A stretch of 64,000 nucleotides of DNA, taken from contig NZ_CP038033.1 in the NCBI RefSeq assembly GCF_004421105.1, positions 2,561,659 to 2,625,658 of the forward strand, in the 5' to 3' direction. This DNA comes from Nitrosococcus wardiae. Its GTDB lineage: Bacteria; Pseudomonadota; Gammaproteobacteria; Nitrosococcales; Nitrosococcaceae. Position 1 is the first letter of the stretch; each line of letters opens with the position of its first letter. The notes beneath the pieces were generated by a model. That model did no database searches. It was not told the origin of the DNA and saw only the letters and a list, made by a program, of their open reading frames with translations. The translations under genes and the position numbers were made by a program. This document shows positions 50,783 to 60,800 of this stretch, one piece after another.

Positions 50783-52269
50783 AGCAATAGCTCCTTATCA
50801 GGCACCGGGGCGCCGATGCCGATGAGAGTCAGGGGCGTCTGGGCGATGAGGCCGAGGGCGACAGCCATTAAAGCAAGTAGGAGGGCTGACCACTCCATAA
50901 ACCAAGGGACAGGACGGTAATTTGCCGTACTGGGGACTTGGGCGAAGGCGCGGGCCAATACCCGAAAGACATAACCGGAGGCAAGCAAGCCGCCGAGCAC
51001 AATAATGAAGGCCCACCCCCATTGATGGCTGGCAATAGCCGCGGTGAGTAAAGACCACTTGGCCAGGAAACCACCGCTGGGGGGTAGCCCCATGAGGCTT
51101 ACCCCTGCCAGGCCAAAGGCAAAGAGGGTCACGGGCAAGTGCTGGCTGATACCGTTTAAGTCTTGGATGCGATCGTGTTGCAGTGCATAGAGCACGGTGC
51201 CGGCGGCTAAAAACATGCCCCCTTTAGCCAGGCCATGGGCTAAGGCGTGATAAAGGCCGCCGCTCCAGGCGGTGAAGGCAGTGGCCGTCTCTTGGGTCAA
51301 GGGAAAAACCAGAAACAGATAACCTAACTGGGCCACGGTGGAGTAAGCCACAAGGAGCTTGAGGCGTTGTGTCTGCAGGGCTTGGATGGAACCCCAAAGG
51401 ATGGCAAAGGCACCCAACAGCCCTAACAGATTGGCGGCTGCGGCGGTGGTAGCATCCGGAAAAACGATAAACCACAGCCGTAGCAAGAGATAAAAAGTGG
51501 CTTTGACTACCAAGGCTGAGAGGATGCTACTAACAGGCGTAGGCGCATCAGCATGAGCGGGGGGTAGCCAGAAATGGAGGGGAAAGAGGGCGGTTTTCAA
51601 TAGCAGACCCACACCCATCAGCGTAAGCGCCGCCCGGGGTAAGGGTCCAGCTTGGATAGCCTGGCCTAGGGAAACCATATCGACCGTATGGTAGCCGGCA
51701 TAAAGTAAGCCCACGCCTAATAGATAGAACAGGGACCCTAAGAGGCTGACCAGCAAATAACGCATAGCGGCGCCTAGCGCCGCTGCCTGGCCAGAAAGTC
51801 CTACCAGGCCAACAGAGGCTAATCCGATTAGCTCTAAGGTGACATAGGCATTGAAGATATCCGCGGTGAGAAAAAGGCCATTGAGGGCGGCCCACAGAAA
51901 AAGCCATAGGGGCCAGAAATAAGCGCGTTCATGGGCGTAGTGGGGATTTTCTTTCGAACCAAAATAAGCCGCCCCATAGAGGCTGGTAAAAACACCCACC
52001 AAGGCAGCCAGAAGGAGCATGAGCGCACTCAAACCATCCACATAGAACTCAATGCCGAGGGGGGCTCTCCAACCACCAATAGCGTAACGCTGGGGGCCTT
52101 CTGCGAGCACCTGTTGAGTGAGTGCAACCCCTAACAATAGCACACCAATAGCGGTGATTAGGCCAATCAGGCTTTTGTAGCGGGGCACGGTGAAGGCAAG
52201 AAGCGCCCCTACCAGAGGTAGAACCATGATCCAGGCTGGCCAGTGGGCGCTGAAGTTAGGGGGTTCCAT
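50779..52269 (-). CDS. Mrp/NuoL-M-like antiporter subunit (first of three)
   Basis: Protein of 496 residues with about 14 spans. Conserved blocks are LELIGLASVGLVGLSGQ, GLLLKTALFPLHFWLPPAHADAPTPVSSILSALVVKA and VAYSTVAQLGYLF. The ATG at 52269 is preferred over the adjoining TTG. It is 165 bases downstream of mrpC, the only real gap in the operon. The gap shows no gene. Confidence 0.83.
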   Translation of the reverse strand: MEPPNFSAHWPAWIMVLPLVGALLAFTVPRYKSLIGLITAIGVLLLGVALTQQVLAEGPQRYAIGGWRAPLGIEFYVDGLSALMLLLAALVGVFTSLYGAAYFGSKENPHYAHERAYFWPLWLFLWAALNGLFLTADIFNAYVTLELIGLASVGLVGLSGQAAALGAAMRYLLVSLLGSLFYLLGVGLLYAGYHTVDMVSLGQAIQAGPLPRAALTLMGVGLLLKTALFPLHFWLPPAHADAPTPVSSILSALVVKATFYLLLRLWFIVFPDATTAAAANLLGLLGAFAILWGSIQALQTQRLKLLVAYSTVAQLGYLFLVFPLTQETATAFTAWSGGLYHALAHGLAKGGMFLAAGTVLYALQHDRIQDLNGISQHLPVTLFAFGLAGVSLMGLPPSGGFLAKWSLLTAAIASHQWGWAFIIVLGGLLASGYVFRVLARAFAQVPSTANYRPVPWFMEWSALLLALMAVALGLIAQTPLTLIGIGAPVPDKELLL

Positions 52270-52434
52270 CAAGACTTAAAGGACATAAAGGTAAAGGAAC
52301 CCCACTCACTTGGGAAAAACTGAAGGCAATGAGTGTTTCTGATGAAGCAATCCATTCTAATCTATTTAAGTTTATGATTTTTATGTGATCTTTATGCCTT
52401 TGTGGTGATTTTATAAATTGTTCAGGCTAAGGGA

Positions 52435-52752
52435 TCACTCCGAGGGAGGCTCATCCTCAAGTTCTGTCCGGCCAGTGATGGCTTTGAATCGGGTGGCAAG
52501 GGCCAGCCCTAGTAACATGGAAGCCGAAGCCACTACAATTCCGGTAAGCACCATCGCCTGGGGGACGGGATCGGGGACCCTTTCAGGGGTGCGGGAGGCT
52601 GCCGCCACATAGACCAAAAAAACCCCGCTGGCCATAATGTTGAAGGCCAGAATTTTGCGCAGCAGATGGGGGTAGGCCAGGAGGGCGTATAGGCCGATGA
52701 TAAATAGTCCAATTCCAGTCAGGATATAAAGTAAAACGGGCGTTAGCATCAT
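52435..52752 (-). CDS. mrpC: MrpC (NuoK-like) subunit
   Basis: Protein of 105 residues with three membrane spans and NuoK-like sequence (GLYALLAYPHLLRKILAFNIMASGVFL, and VPQAMVLTGIVVASASMLLGLAL). The start at 52752 is set by the ATGA overlap with the mrpB stop; the upstream extension of the open frame lies inside mrpB. Confidence 0.88.
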   Translation of the reverse strand: MMLTPVLLYILTGIGLFIIGLYALLAYPHLLRKILAFNIMASGVFLVYVAAASRTPERVPDPVPQAMVLTGIVVASASMLLGLALATRFKAITGRTELEDEPPSE

Positions 52753-53450
52753 GGCTTTTTTCCTTTGCGTGGTCGGCCACCGGCAAAAAGGGCGGCCAGG
52801 ATAACGCCAATGGAAAGGGCGGCGGGGAATTCCAGCCACAAAATTTTGGTTTTCATCCACTCGGGAGGGGTTTCCAAGAAGGGGCCTCCAGTAACTAGGG
52901 GAATGATAGCCACGGTGAGGAAGATGGCAATGCCTAATACAACCGCAAGGCGTAGCCAGATCCTCAAGGGGAGTAGAATTTCATAAAGGTTAGTGAGGAT
53001 GAGGAGCACCCCAATGGTGCCTAGCATGGCCCCGCCCTGGAAAGCGCCGCCGGCAGTGCTTCCCCCGGCCCAGACCAAATAAAGGGAGGCGAGGATAATC
53101 AAGGGAATCACCAGCCGCAGAAAATCGAGCAGGATAGGATCAGGGGGGCTTGTGGGATGGGGAGGAGGGACTTCTCCTAAAGACCAGACCCCGATCAAGG
53201 CAAGGAGCAAGACGGTAAGTTCCAGCAAGGTGTCGTAATCACGAAATATCAGCAATACCGCCGTCACCGGATTGATTGCCCCGCCAGGTTCTTTGGCGGC
53301 GAGGACCATCGGTTCCAGGCCCGGTGTGACAAGGACGAGTTCCATGATTCCCCCTATCAGGATAGCCATAAGGATCGACAGCAACAAAAATAACAGGGCC
53401 CGATGGGGGTCTATCCCAGCCTTGAGTGAGAATTTAGGCTTCCGAATCAT
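52749..53450 (-). CDS. mrpB: MrpB with fused MbhE-like N-terminal part
   Basis: Protein of 233 residues. The first half contains GGAINPVTAVLLIFRDYDTLLELTVLL, which belongs to the region otherwise found at the C-terminus of MrpA (MbhE-like). The second half is the MnhB domain with VWAGGSTAGGAFQGGAMLG. It overlaps the preceding DUF4040 gene by 17 bases. The arrangement replaces the C-terminus of a long MrpA by separate small subunits. Confidence 0.85.
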   Translation of the reverse strand: MIRKPKFSLKAGIDPHRALLFLLLSILMAILIGGIMELVLVTPGLEPMVLAAKEPGGAINPVTAVLLIFRDYDTLLELTVLLLALIGVWSLGEVPPPHPTSPPDPILLDFLRLVIPLIILASLYLVWAGGSTAGGAFQGGAMLGTIGVLLILTNLYEILLPLRIWLRLAVVLGIAIFLTVAIIPLVTGGPFLETPPEWMKTKILWLEFPAALSIGVILAALFAGGRPRKGKKP

Positions 53451-53724
53451 GGTGGGGTTCTGAGTTCCTTTGCTGGGGTTGTCGCTCGCCCATTCGGCGC
53501 AAGGTGACTAGTAAGGCGGTGCCCGACAAGCCTGCGCCGATGACCGCCTCCGCTAGGGCGATATCGATAGCAGCCAGCCGAACCCAGACCAATGCCATAA
53601 TAAGGCCAAAGGCGATAAACAGCACGATGGCCCGGAACAGATCCGGATGGGTGAGCAACTGCCAAGCCAGCCAGAGTAAAGTGAGTGCCAGCAGTCCATC
53701 AATGCTCCACTGCAAGAAGCTCAT
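53434..53724 (-). CDS. DUF4040/MbhD-like membrane subunit of the Mrp complex
   Basis: Protein of 96 residues with three membrane spans and the pattern FGLIMALVWVRLAAIDIALAEAVIGAGLSGTALL typical of MbhD/DUF4040, otherwise part of long MrpA proteins. Its start overlaps the MrpG stop by 4 bases (ATGA). Confidence 0.85.
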   Translation of the reverse strand: MSFLQWSIDGLLALTLLWLAWQLLTHPDLFRAIVLFIAFGLIMALVWVRLAAIDIALAEAVIGAGLSGTALLVTLRRMGERQPQQRNSEPHHDSEA

Positions 53725-54035
53725 GGTTGACTCCTGGGCTGGATACCTCGGTTTAATGCGGCCCGCGCAATGAGAAAGCTGGTCGTGGCGCTAGAGGCGA
53801 TCACCAATAGCCAAATTAAAATCAACTTGAGTGCGCCAGTTAAAGTCTCAGCCTGTAGCACCAGACCGGCGATGACCAGCCCGAGGCCCAGGTTATCCGC
53901 TTTGGTGAGGGCATGGAGGCGGCTGTAGATGTCGGGAAACCGTAGCAAACCGAGGGTGCCCACGACAAAAAAGAGGACCCCAGATAGAATGAAGGCAGCG
54001 CTTAGCCAATGGCTGAGAGAGATCAGGCTAGTCAT
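53721..54035 (-). CDS. mrpG: MrpG subunit
   Basis: Protein of 104 residues with three membrane spans and the MnhG signature FFVVGTLGLLRFPDIYSRLHALTKADNLG. The Met at 54035 is taken as the start because the upstream extension lies within mrpF; it overlaps mrpF by 8 bases. Confidence 0.88.
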   Translation of the reverse strand: MTSLISLSHWLSAAFILSGVLFFVVGTLGLLRFPDIYSRLHALTKADNLGLGLVIAGLVLQAETLTGALKLILIWLLVIASSATTSFLIARAALNRGIQPRSQP

Positions 54036-54306
54036 GGGTTTCGGGTTCCGTGTTCCAGGTGTGTCGCACGAAGGCGATGCCGGTAATGGCCGCCAGGAGG
54101 GCAAAGATTAAAGCCACGTCCTGCAAAGAAGGGTTATCCTGGGCTTCGCCCAATAACAGTAAAATAGCCACGCTGGTGGTGCCAAAAAGTTGCGCTGTGA
54201 GCATCCGGTCTGCCGCCGTAGGCCCTCGCACTATCCGGATAAGGCCCACCATGATGGTGACTATTAGAATTTCACTAAGAACCAATCCCCAATCAAATAA
54301 CGCCAT
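54028..54306 (-). CDS. mrpF: MrpF subunit
   Basis: Protein of 92 residues with three membrane spans and the MnhF pattern LIRIVRGPTAADRMLTAQL followed by LQDVALIFALLAAITGIAFVR. The start at ATG 54306 gives the family's N-terminus; the longer open frame overlaps mrpE. It overlaps the end of mrpE by 14 bases. Confidence 0.88.
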   Translation of the reverse strand: MALFDWGLVLSEILIVTIMVGLIRIVRGPTAADRMLTAQLFGTTSVAILLLLGEAQDNPSLQDVALIFALLAAITGIAFVRHTWNTEPETHD

Positions 54307-54844
54307 TCCCGGTTTCCTTGTTCTGCTCACTATTAGTGTGCTGCAAACGGAACAGGGTTGCAATGCGGGTTTCCAGGGCCTGGACTTCCTCGATAATCGG
54401 TGCCTGGATATCTAAGACATGGAGCGTGAGGCGATGGCGATGGATACGTGCCACTAGGGTACCCGGCAACAGATTGATGGTATAGACAAGCAGGGTACGG
54501 GCGGGAGTCTTCGGGGGGAGCTGGGTTGGAAATTCCACCAGGCCAGGGTTGAGGGGTAACCGCGGTTGAAGCACCCGTTTTGCCACATCGATGCCAGCGC
54601 GCAGGGATTGCCACAAAAAAAAGAGAATAAAACGTAGTAAACTAAAATAATTTAGACTGAAAAATTTGCGGCGAGAAAGCTGTAGGCTGACATAGGTTGC
54701 CGCTAAGACAGCGGGTATTCCCACTCCCCAGGAGGTAGGAGCGCCGCCAGTTAGGATCCACCATAGCCAGGCAAATAGTAAAATTCGGCCGAGGATGGGG
54801 AACAAGAAGGCTTGATCGCGTTTACTTTGCGATGGGGGTTTCAA
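54293..54844 (-). CDS. mrpE: MrpE subunit
   Basis: Protein of 183 residues with two or three N-terminal membrane spans and the MnhE domain (LPLNPGLVEFPTQL, LLVYTINLLPGTLVARI, and LTLHVLD). It is the first gene of the antiporter operon in the transcription direction (order E-F-G-DUF4040-B-C-three antiporter subunits). The 261-base region between it and the divergent stress protein gene must hold the operon's promoter, though no consensus site stands out. Confidence 0.88.
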   Translation of the reverse strand: MKPPSQSKRDQAFLFPILGRILLFAWLWWILTGGAPTSWGVGIPAVLAATYVSLQLSRRKFFSLNYFSLLRFILFFLWQSLRAGIDVAKRVLQPRLPLNPGLVEFPTQLPPKTPARTLLVYTINLLPGTLVARIHRHRLTLHVLDIQAPIIEEVQALETRIATLFRLQHTNSEQNKETGNGVI

Positions 54845-55105
54845 GTCGGCTTTCTCTCTCTTGACGTGGTTATCCAGTAATCACCAAGGGGATGGTGAAA
54901 AGGCCTATTCCCCATGGGTCCACTGTTTTAGGGTGTATTCTAAATTAAGTTAAGCATGCTCTATTATTAACAACAAGATGGGTAATGATTTACAGTACAT
55001 CGTTTTTTCTCTCTGCGGTGTGCTCAACTTCCAATGTGCGGCTCCCTCTTTCCTTTCCAAGTTAGCTTATTTACCTAATCATATTTAACAGGCAGGTCAA
55101 CTGGT

Positions 55106-56041
55106 ATGAAACAAATTAAGAATATCCTTTTAGCCCTGGATGGCAAATATCACCGGCAGGCATTGATAGCCCAAGTGGCAGCGGTGGCAGGAGAGGGCGG
55201 TGCCCAGGCAACTTTATTGAGTGTTTTGGAAACGCCGCCAAGCAAGCAGGAGGTGGGAATAGAGCCGTCAGAACTCCAGCGGTTGATGACCGAAGATCGG
55301 GTGGAGCAGTTAAAGGATATCGCCTCGGAACTTGAAAGGCATGGCCTTCAAGTGACTGTCAAGGTCTCACAAGGAAAGGCTTTTATCGAAATCATTCGGG
55401 AAGCTTTGAAAGGAAATTATGATCTGGTTATGAAGCCCGCGGAAAGCGAGGCTACCACCAGGAGCATTTTGTTTGGCAGCACGGATATGCAGCTTTTGCG
55501 GATGTGCCCTGCTCCGGTGTGGGTCATTAAACCGACTCACCATACCCAAGTGGGCAAAATTATGATTGCCGTAGATTTGCTTCCCTTTGAGGAAGAAAAA
55601 AGTGCCCTTGCTGACAAAGTGATTCAGTGGGGAAAAGTGATTGCTCATTTGGCGAGTGCCGAGCTTCACGTGTTTCATGTTTGGGAACTTTATGGGGAAA
55701 CGACTTTGCGAGGAAGAACGGTTTTGGCGGATACCGTCGACAACCTGGTGCGAGAGGAGGAGCGGCGGCATCGCCAGTGGCTAGATGAAGCACTTGCAAA
55801 AAATGGGGTAGAGCAGAAACAGGTGCAGATCCATTTTTATGAAGGTGAGGCGAAAAAGTTAATCCCCACCATAGCTAATAAAACAGAAACTGATCTATTG
55901 ATCATGGGGACTGTTGGGCGAACCGGGATACCGGGCTTTTTTATTGGCAATACCGCTGATTCGGTGCTTCCCCAAGTGGACTGTTCAATTCTTGCCATCA
56001 AGCCGGACGGCTTTGTGACTCCGGTGAAGGTAGATTATTAA
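55106..56041 (+). CDS. Tandem-domain universal stress protein (UspE type)
   Basis: Protein of 311 residues made of two Usp domains. Residues 1-143 have ILLALDG at the start and ILFGSTDMQLLRMCPAPVWVIKP at the end. Residues 150-305 have IMIAVDL and a full ATP-binding-type motif GTVGRTGIPGFFIGNTADSVL. It is cytoplasmic and likely binds nucleotide in the second domain. It is divergent from the Mrp operon, so a role in the response to salt or energy stress is possible but not shown. Confidence 0.88.
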   Translation: MKQIKNILLALDGKYHRQALIAQVAAVAGEGGAQATLLSVLETPPSKQEVGIEPSELQRLMTEDRVEQLKDIASELERHGLQVTVKVSQGKAFIEIIREALKGNYDLVMKPAESEATTRSILFGSTDMQLLRMCPAPVWVIKPTHHTQVGKIMIAVDLLPFEEEKSALADKVIQWGKVIAHLASAELHVFHVWELYGETTLRGRTVLADTVDNLVREEERRHRQWLDEALAKNGVEQKQVQIHFYEGEAKKLIPTIANKTETDLLIMGTVGRTGIPGFFIGNTADSVLPQVDCSILAIKPDGFVTPVKVDY

Positions 56042-56085
56042 AAACGGATTAATCCCACTCTATTTTTCCAATTTATTGGTAAATG

Positions 56086-56110
56086 AAAAAACCACGTCCT
56101 TTGGGCGTGG
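56086..56110 (-). terminator. Intrinsic terminator for minus-strand transcripts
   Basis: On the minus strand a GC-rich hairpin (92-99 pairing with 103-110 in the 56,000s, loop of 3, one mismatch) is followed directly by six T. It would end transcription of the DUF3422 gene after running through the cytochrome remnant. It coincides with the first codons of an open frame starting at 56083, which argues that that start is not real. Confidence 0.6.
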
Positions 56111-56175
56111 TCAGAGTTCAGCGGCTGTGCCAGTTGAACGGCTCATTGTTACCTCTATCAAGCGTTATTCCCACA

Positions 56176-56520
56176 ATGCACAGAGAGGTAAGCAGAAAGA
56201 AAGGGAAACAGTTGTATTTGACGGACGCCGAACCGGTTGCCTGTGCGAACTGCCATGGCGTTCACGGTGATGGCCAGGGCCCCATCGGCAAATACCTGCA
56301 ACCACCACCCACTAATTTTACTTGCGCAGAACTGATGGACGCTTTACCCAATGGACAGTTGTTTTGGGTGATTAAAAGCGGTTCTGGATTGGTTTTGGTG
56401 GATGCACTGTGCTTATCCACCCTACTCGGAGGCTGTAGTCACGTAGTTTTGGTATCAGTCCGCTCCCTGGTTTTGGGTTACCATACGCCGGATTTTCCGC
56501 ACGCCCAGGGCGACCAGTAG
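56176..56520 (+). pseudogene. Cytochrome c remnant
   Basis: The open frame from 56083 contains one heme c site, CANCHG (C54, C57, H58 in that frame), embedded in EPVACANCHGVHGDGQGP...LQPPPTNFT, followed by FWVIKSGSG. This matches the middle of a class I cytochrome c. A signal peptide is missing, and the Met-ligand and C-terminal helix region is replaced by unrelated sequence. The start at ATG 56176 is a guess. The end overlaps the convergent DUF3422 gene by about 65 bases. Confidence 0.6.
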
Positions 56521-57744
56521 GGCGACCACCGGGATTGAAATACCGATGGCCAAATCAGGATTAATGGGCAAATTAGCTGCTTTTGCCGCCTTGGCAAGAT
56601 ACCCTACCAGACCCACCACATAATAAGTGATTGCCGCTACCGATAAGCCCTCCACGGTCTCTTGCAAGTGGAGCTGGAGCTTGGCCCGTTTGGCCATGGA
56701 AGACAGCACCTGCTGATTTTGGTGCTCAAGGGAGATATTCACTCGGGTACGCAATAGCTCGCTTGCCCGGCCAATACGCCGGGACAGGCTTTCCTGTAGC
56801 CGGAGCACCGTCTTGCAGGTATGCATTGCCGGCCCCATACGCCGCTCGCTGAACTCACGAAAGGTCTGCATTCCTTGGGCTCGCAACTCACGCAGTTCAC
56901 TAATACGCCGCTGCACTAGCTCATAGTAAGCCTGGGCAGCGGTGATGCGATACTGGATGGAGGAGGCCATGCTTTCGGTGGTCGCAGCTAATTTCGTTAG
57001 TTGATCCAGAAGCGCCGGTTCTTCCTCAGTGGTGGCTGAGGCGATCGCCTCGGTAATGTTGGCTAATTCCTGTTCAGCGCGCCCCAACATCGGCATGGTG
57101 CTACGTGCCAGTGGGTAGGTGAGTAGTGCTTGCATGATATAGGATTCAATCTCCAGCAACCGTTGCACCATCCGTCCGGCCTGACGCGGGGTGAGGCTAA
57201 TGTCTTTGATGATAAATCGGCTAAAGCCGTCCCCATGGATACGGAAATCGGCGTAGGCGATGGCCGCCCCTTCGCCGGTGCGGGCGCCAGTGAGCACGTT
57301 GCCCTCAAATAGATCTGCCAGCTCATCAGGAGTGCGTGGTTTTTCGGGCATGGGATAGATGGCTAGGTGGGCGGCGACTAGCGTTTGTCCCGGTAACTCC
57401 GCTAGCCAATCTTGGGGTACGCTTTCGATGACGGTGTTGGCGAAGGGTTCCTGGAAGGGGCCACGCCGGAAAAAGGTGTAGCTGGTGAATTCCGTATGTT
57501 TCTGCCATTTGAGGCGAAATGGACCAAGATCGATGCGAAAGTGATTGCTTTTTGGAACCAGGATGGGGTGGCCAAAGCGGGCACAAATCTCGGCGAGTTT
57601 TTCCCGCTCCAGCCCCTCCATTTTAGGATCTGAGGTAAGCACAAGGTGTGATACTTGCTCCGGAGGAACGAGTGATTCTGGCGGCCGGGCGTGCAGTTCG
57701 TTGTTGAGTAGCCACCGCTGAGGATGATCGGCAGGTATCGGCAT
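56455..57744 (-). CDS. DUF3422 family membrane-anchored protein
   Basis: Protein of 429 residues. It begins RWLLNNELHARPPESL, the family's characteristic start, with a globular N-terminal domain, a long helical, probably coiled-coil region (about 200-350) and two C-terminal membrane spans (about 355-375 and 395-415). The domain order recalls proteins with CorA-like topology, but no transport motif is seen. The function is unknown. The ATG at 57744 is supported by the conserved N-terminus. Confidence 0.85.
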   Translation of the reverse strand: MPIPADHPQRWLLNNELHARPPESLVPPEQVSHLVLTSDPKMEGLEREKLAEICARFGHPILVPKSNHFRIDLGPFRLKWQKHTEFTSYTFFRRGPFQEPFANTVIESVPQDWLAELPGQTLVAAHLAIYPMPEKPRTPDELADLFEGNVLTGARTGEGAAIAYADFRIHGDGFSRFIIKDISLTPRQAGRMVQRLLEIESYIMQALLTYPLARSTMPMLGRAEQELANITEAIASATTEEEPALLDQLTKLAATTESMASSIQYRITAAQAYYELVQRRISELRELRAQGMQTFREFSERRMGPAMHTCKTVLRLQESLSRRIGRASELLRTRVNISLEHQNQQVLSSMAKRAKLQLHLQETVEGLSVAAITYYVVGLVGYLAKAAKAANLPINPDLAIGISIPVVALLVALGVRKIRRMVTQNQGAD

Positions 57745-57894
57745 CGGTCTAGACTTTGGCTTCCTTCTGATGAGGTAAGGCTTTTGATTTTACCGAATTT
57801 TGGTCATTGGTTATGTTCAAAATTGCCACCCCTGCAAAAATGTTTACTGTAAAGGGTCCTATATTTTATGGAAAAGCGAAGGCATAGGATAATT

Positions 57895-60800
57895 ATGAAA
57901 TCGGTAAAGCAAGAAAGTTGGCATGCCCATACAGTAGAGGCCGTATTACAGCGGATAGACAGTGAGCGTCTGGGATTGACCCAGAGCGAGGTAGAGCAAC
58001 GCCTTCAGCAGTATGGCTCCAACCGAATTACTCCGTCTAGGAGACGGGGACCCGTAGAACGGTTTTTAGCCCAATTTCATGATGTCCTCATTTACGTATT
58101 GCTTGCCGCTGCTGTTGTCACCGCCTTGCTTGGTCATTGGGTAGACACGGGGGTCATTCTAGGGGTTGTCGTCCTTAATGCCCTAATTGGCTTTATCCAA
58201 GAAGGAAAAGCTGAGCAGGCGCTAGAGGCTATCCGCGACCTCCTCTCGCCCCAGGCTAATGTATTGCGTGATGGCCGCTATATATTAATCCCTGCCGAGC
58301 AGTTAGTTCCTGGCGATGTAGTCACTTTGCAGTCAGGGGATAAGGTGCCTGCAGACCTTCGCCTTATCCGGGTGAAGAACTTACGCATTGAGGAAGCTGC
58401 CCTGACTGGAGAATCCGTGCCGGTGGAAAAGGCGCTTGAACCTGTCGCTGAAAATGCGCCTTTGGGGGATCGGGCCAGCATGACCTATTCCGGAACACTA
58501 GTCACCTACGGGACGGCAGAAGGGGTGGTAGTGGCCACGGGGGATGATACCGAGATTGGGCGTATTAGTACTATGCTAGGGGAGGTACAAACCCTGACCA
58601 CGCCTTTGCTGCGACAGATGGCTGTGTTTAGCCGCTGGCTGACGGTCGCTATCTTGGGGCTGGCGGCGGCGGTTTTTGCCTTTGGGGTAGGGGTCCAAGG
58701 GTATTCCCCCCAGGAGATGTTTCTCGCCGCCGTAGGCCTTACGGTGGCGGCCATTCCAGAAGGATTACCCGCCATTATGACCATTACCTTGGCCATTGGG
58801 GTCCAGCGTATGGCGCGTCGTAATGCCATTATTCGTCGTCTTCCGGCGGTGGAAACTTTAGGCGCCGTCAATGTGATCTGTTCTGATAAAACGGGCACCT
58901 TGACCCGGAATGAGATGACGGTGCGCACCATAACCACTGCGGACGAGGTATTCGAGGTCAGCGGGGTGGGATATAACCCTCATGGCGGGTTTAGTCGTCA
59001 GGGTCAGGTTATCCAAATGGAGGATTATCCTGAATTAGGGGAACTATGCCGTGCCGGTCTGCTTTGCAATGATGCAAATCTCCACAACGTGGAATCTCAA
59101 TGGGTCATACAAGGGGATCCTACTGAAGCCTCCCTAGTCAGCCTGGCAATGAAGGCGAATTTGATACCAGAATTGGAGCGGGAGGAATGGCGCCGTGTGG
59201 ATGTGATTCCCTTTGAATCAGAACATCGTTTCATGGCGACCCTGCATTGTGATCGGGTGGGCCATGCTTTCATCTATCTTAAAGGGGCTCCTGAGCGGGT
59301 TTTGGAAATGTGCCACCGTCAGCGCAGCCAGGGTGAAGATCAACCGTTGGATCTGCGCTATTGGCATGAACGTATTCAGGAGATGGCCAGCCAGGGTAAG
59401 CGGGTCTTAGCGGTAGCTTTTCAAGCTACAGATATTAACCATTGCAGTTTGCGCTTTGAGGATGTGCAAGGTGGACTGACCCTGTTGGGATTGCTTGGGA
59501 TCATCGATCCCCCTCGGACGGAAGCCATCGCTGCGGTCAAGGAATGCCAGGAAGCAGGAATCCGCGTCAAGATGATTACCGGGGATCACCTCTTGACTGC
59601 CCAGGCCATCAGCCAGCAACTGGGTCTTAAACATAGCCATAAGGCTCTGGCCGGTGCGGAACTGGAGAACATGGATGAAGAGGCCCTGGGTAAAGAAGTG
59701 TTAGAGGTGGATGTTTTCGCGCGGGCTAGCCCAGAACATAAGCTCCGTCTGGTCAAGGCCTTGCAGGCCCAAGGACGGGTCGTGGCCATGACCGGTGATG
59801 GGGTTAACGATGCGCCTGCGTTGAAGCGGGCTGATGTAGGCATCGCCATGGGTCACAAGGGGACGGAGGTGGCTAAGGAAGCCGCCGAAGCCGTGCTCGC
59901 CGATGATAATTTTGCTTCTATTGCCCAGGCGGTGAAGGAAGGGCGTACCGTCTACGATAACCTAAAGAAGTCCATTCTCTTTATTTTGCCGACCAATGGG
60001 GGCGAGGCAGTGGCCTTGATCGCCGCCATTCTATTAGGCTATATGCTCCCCATTACTCCGGTGCAGATCCTATGGATTAATATGGTCACCGCAGTTACTC
60101 TTGCCTTGGCCCTTGCTTTTGAGCCCCCAGAAGGCAATGTCATGCGCCGCCGCCCTCGTGATCCTCGGAAGCCAATATTATCCGGTTTTTTTATTTGGCG
60201 CATTATCTTCGTCTCGGCCATTTTGGTGGCAGGCACGTTTGGGCTCTTTCTTTGGTACCGCGAACAGGGTGCTTCCATTGAATATGCCCGTACCATAGCC
60301 GTGAATACCTTGGTGATGTTTGAGATCTTTTATCTTCTCAACACCCGCTATATAACTAGCTCAGTCTTATCCCGCGAGGGTTTGTTAGGTAATCGCTATG
60401 TCTTGATAGCTATCGCCGTAGTAATAGGACTACAGTGGCTATTTACCTATACCGGGCCGATGCAGCAACTGTTTGCCAGCGTGGCTCTAGGCCTCCATGA
60501 TTGGGGCTGGATTATGCTGGTCACTTCTTCTGTGTTTGTGCTCGTGGAACTGGAAAAATTCTTTTTGAGGCTAAGGGAAAAGAAGGCCCCGCCCCGGAGA
60601 GTTAAAGCGCCTGTGACAGCCTTTGAGCGGTTTAAGTTCTGGGGAGTGTGGCCAGCGGCGCTTATTCTTCTGCTGCTCGGCGTCGGGGTAGGCAGCTGGG
60701 TATGGGTTCAGCTTGAGGGAGAGAAAGAACAAGCGGTGGTGGTGGCAGAAGCCGAAAGACAGGCGCCCTCACCTGCCGAACCCCTGCCGGACACGCCGAC

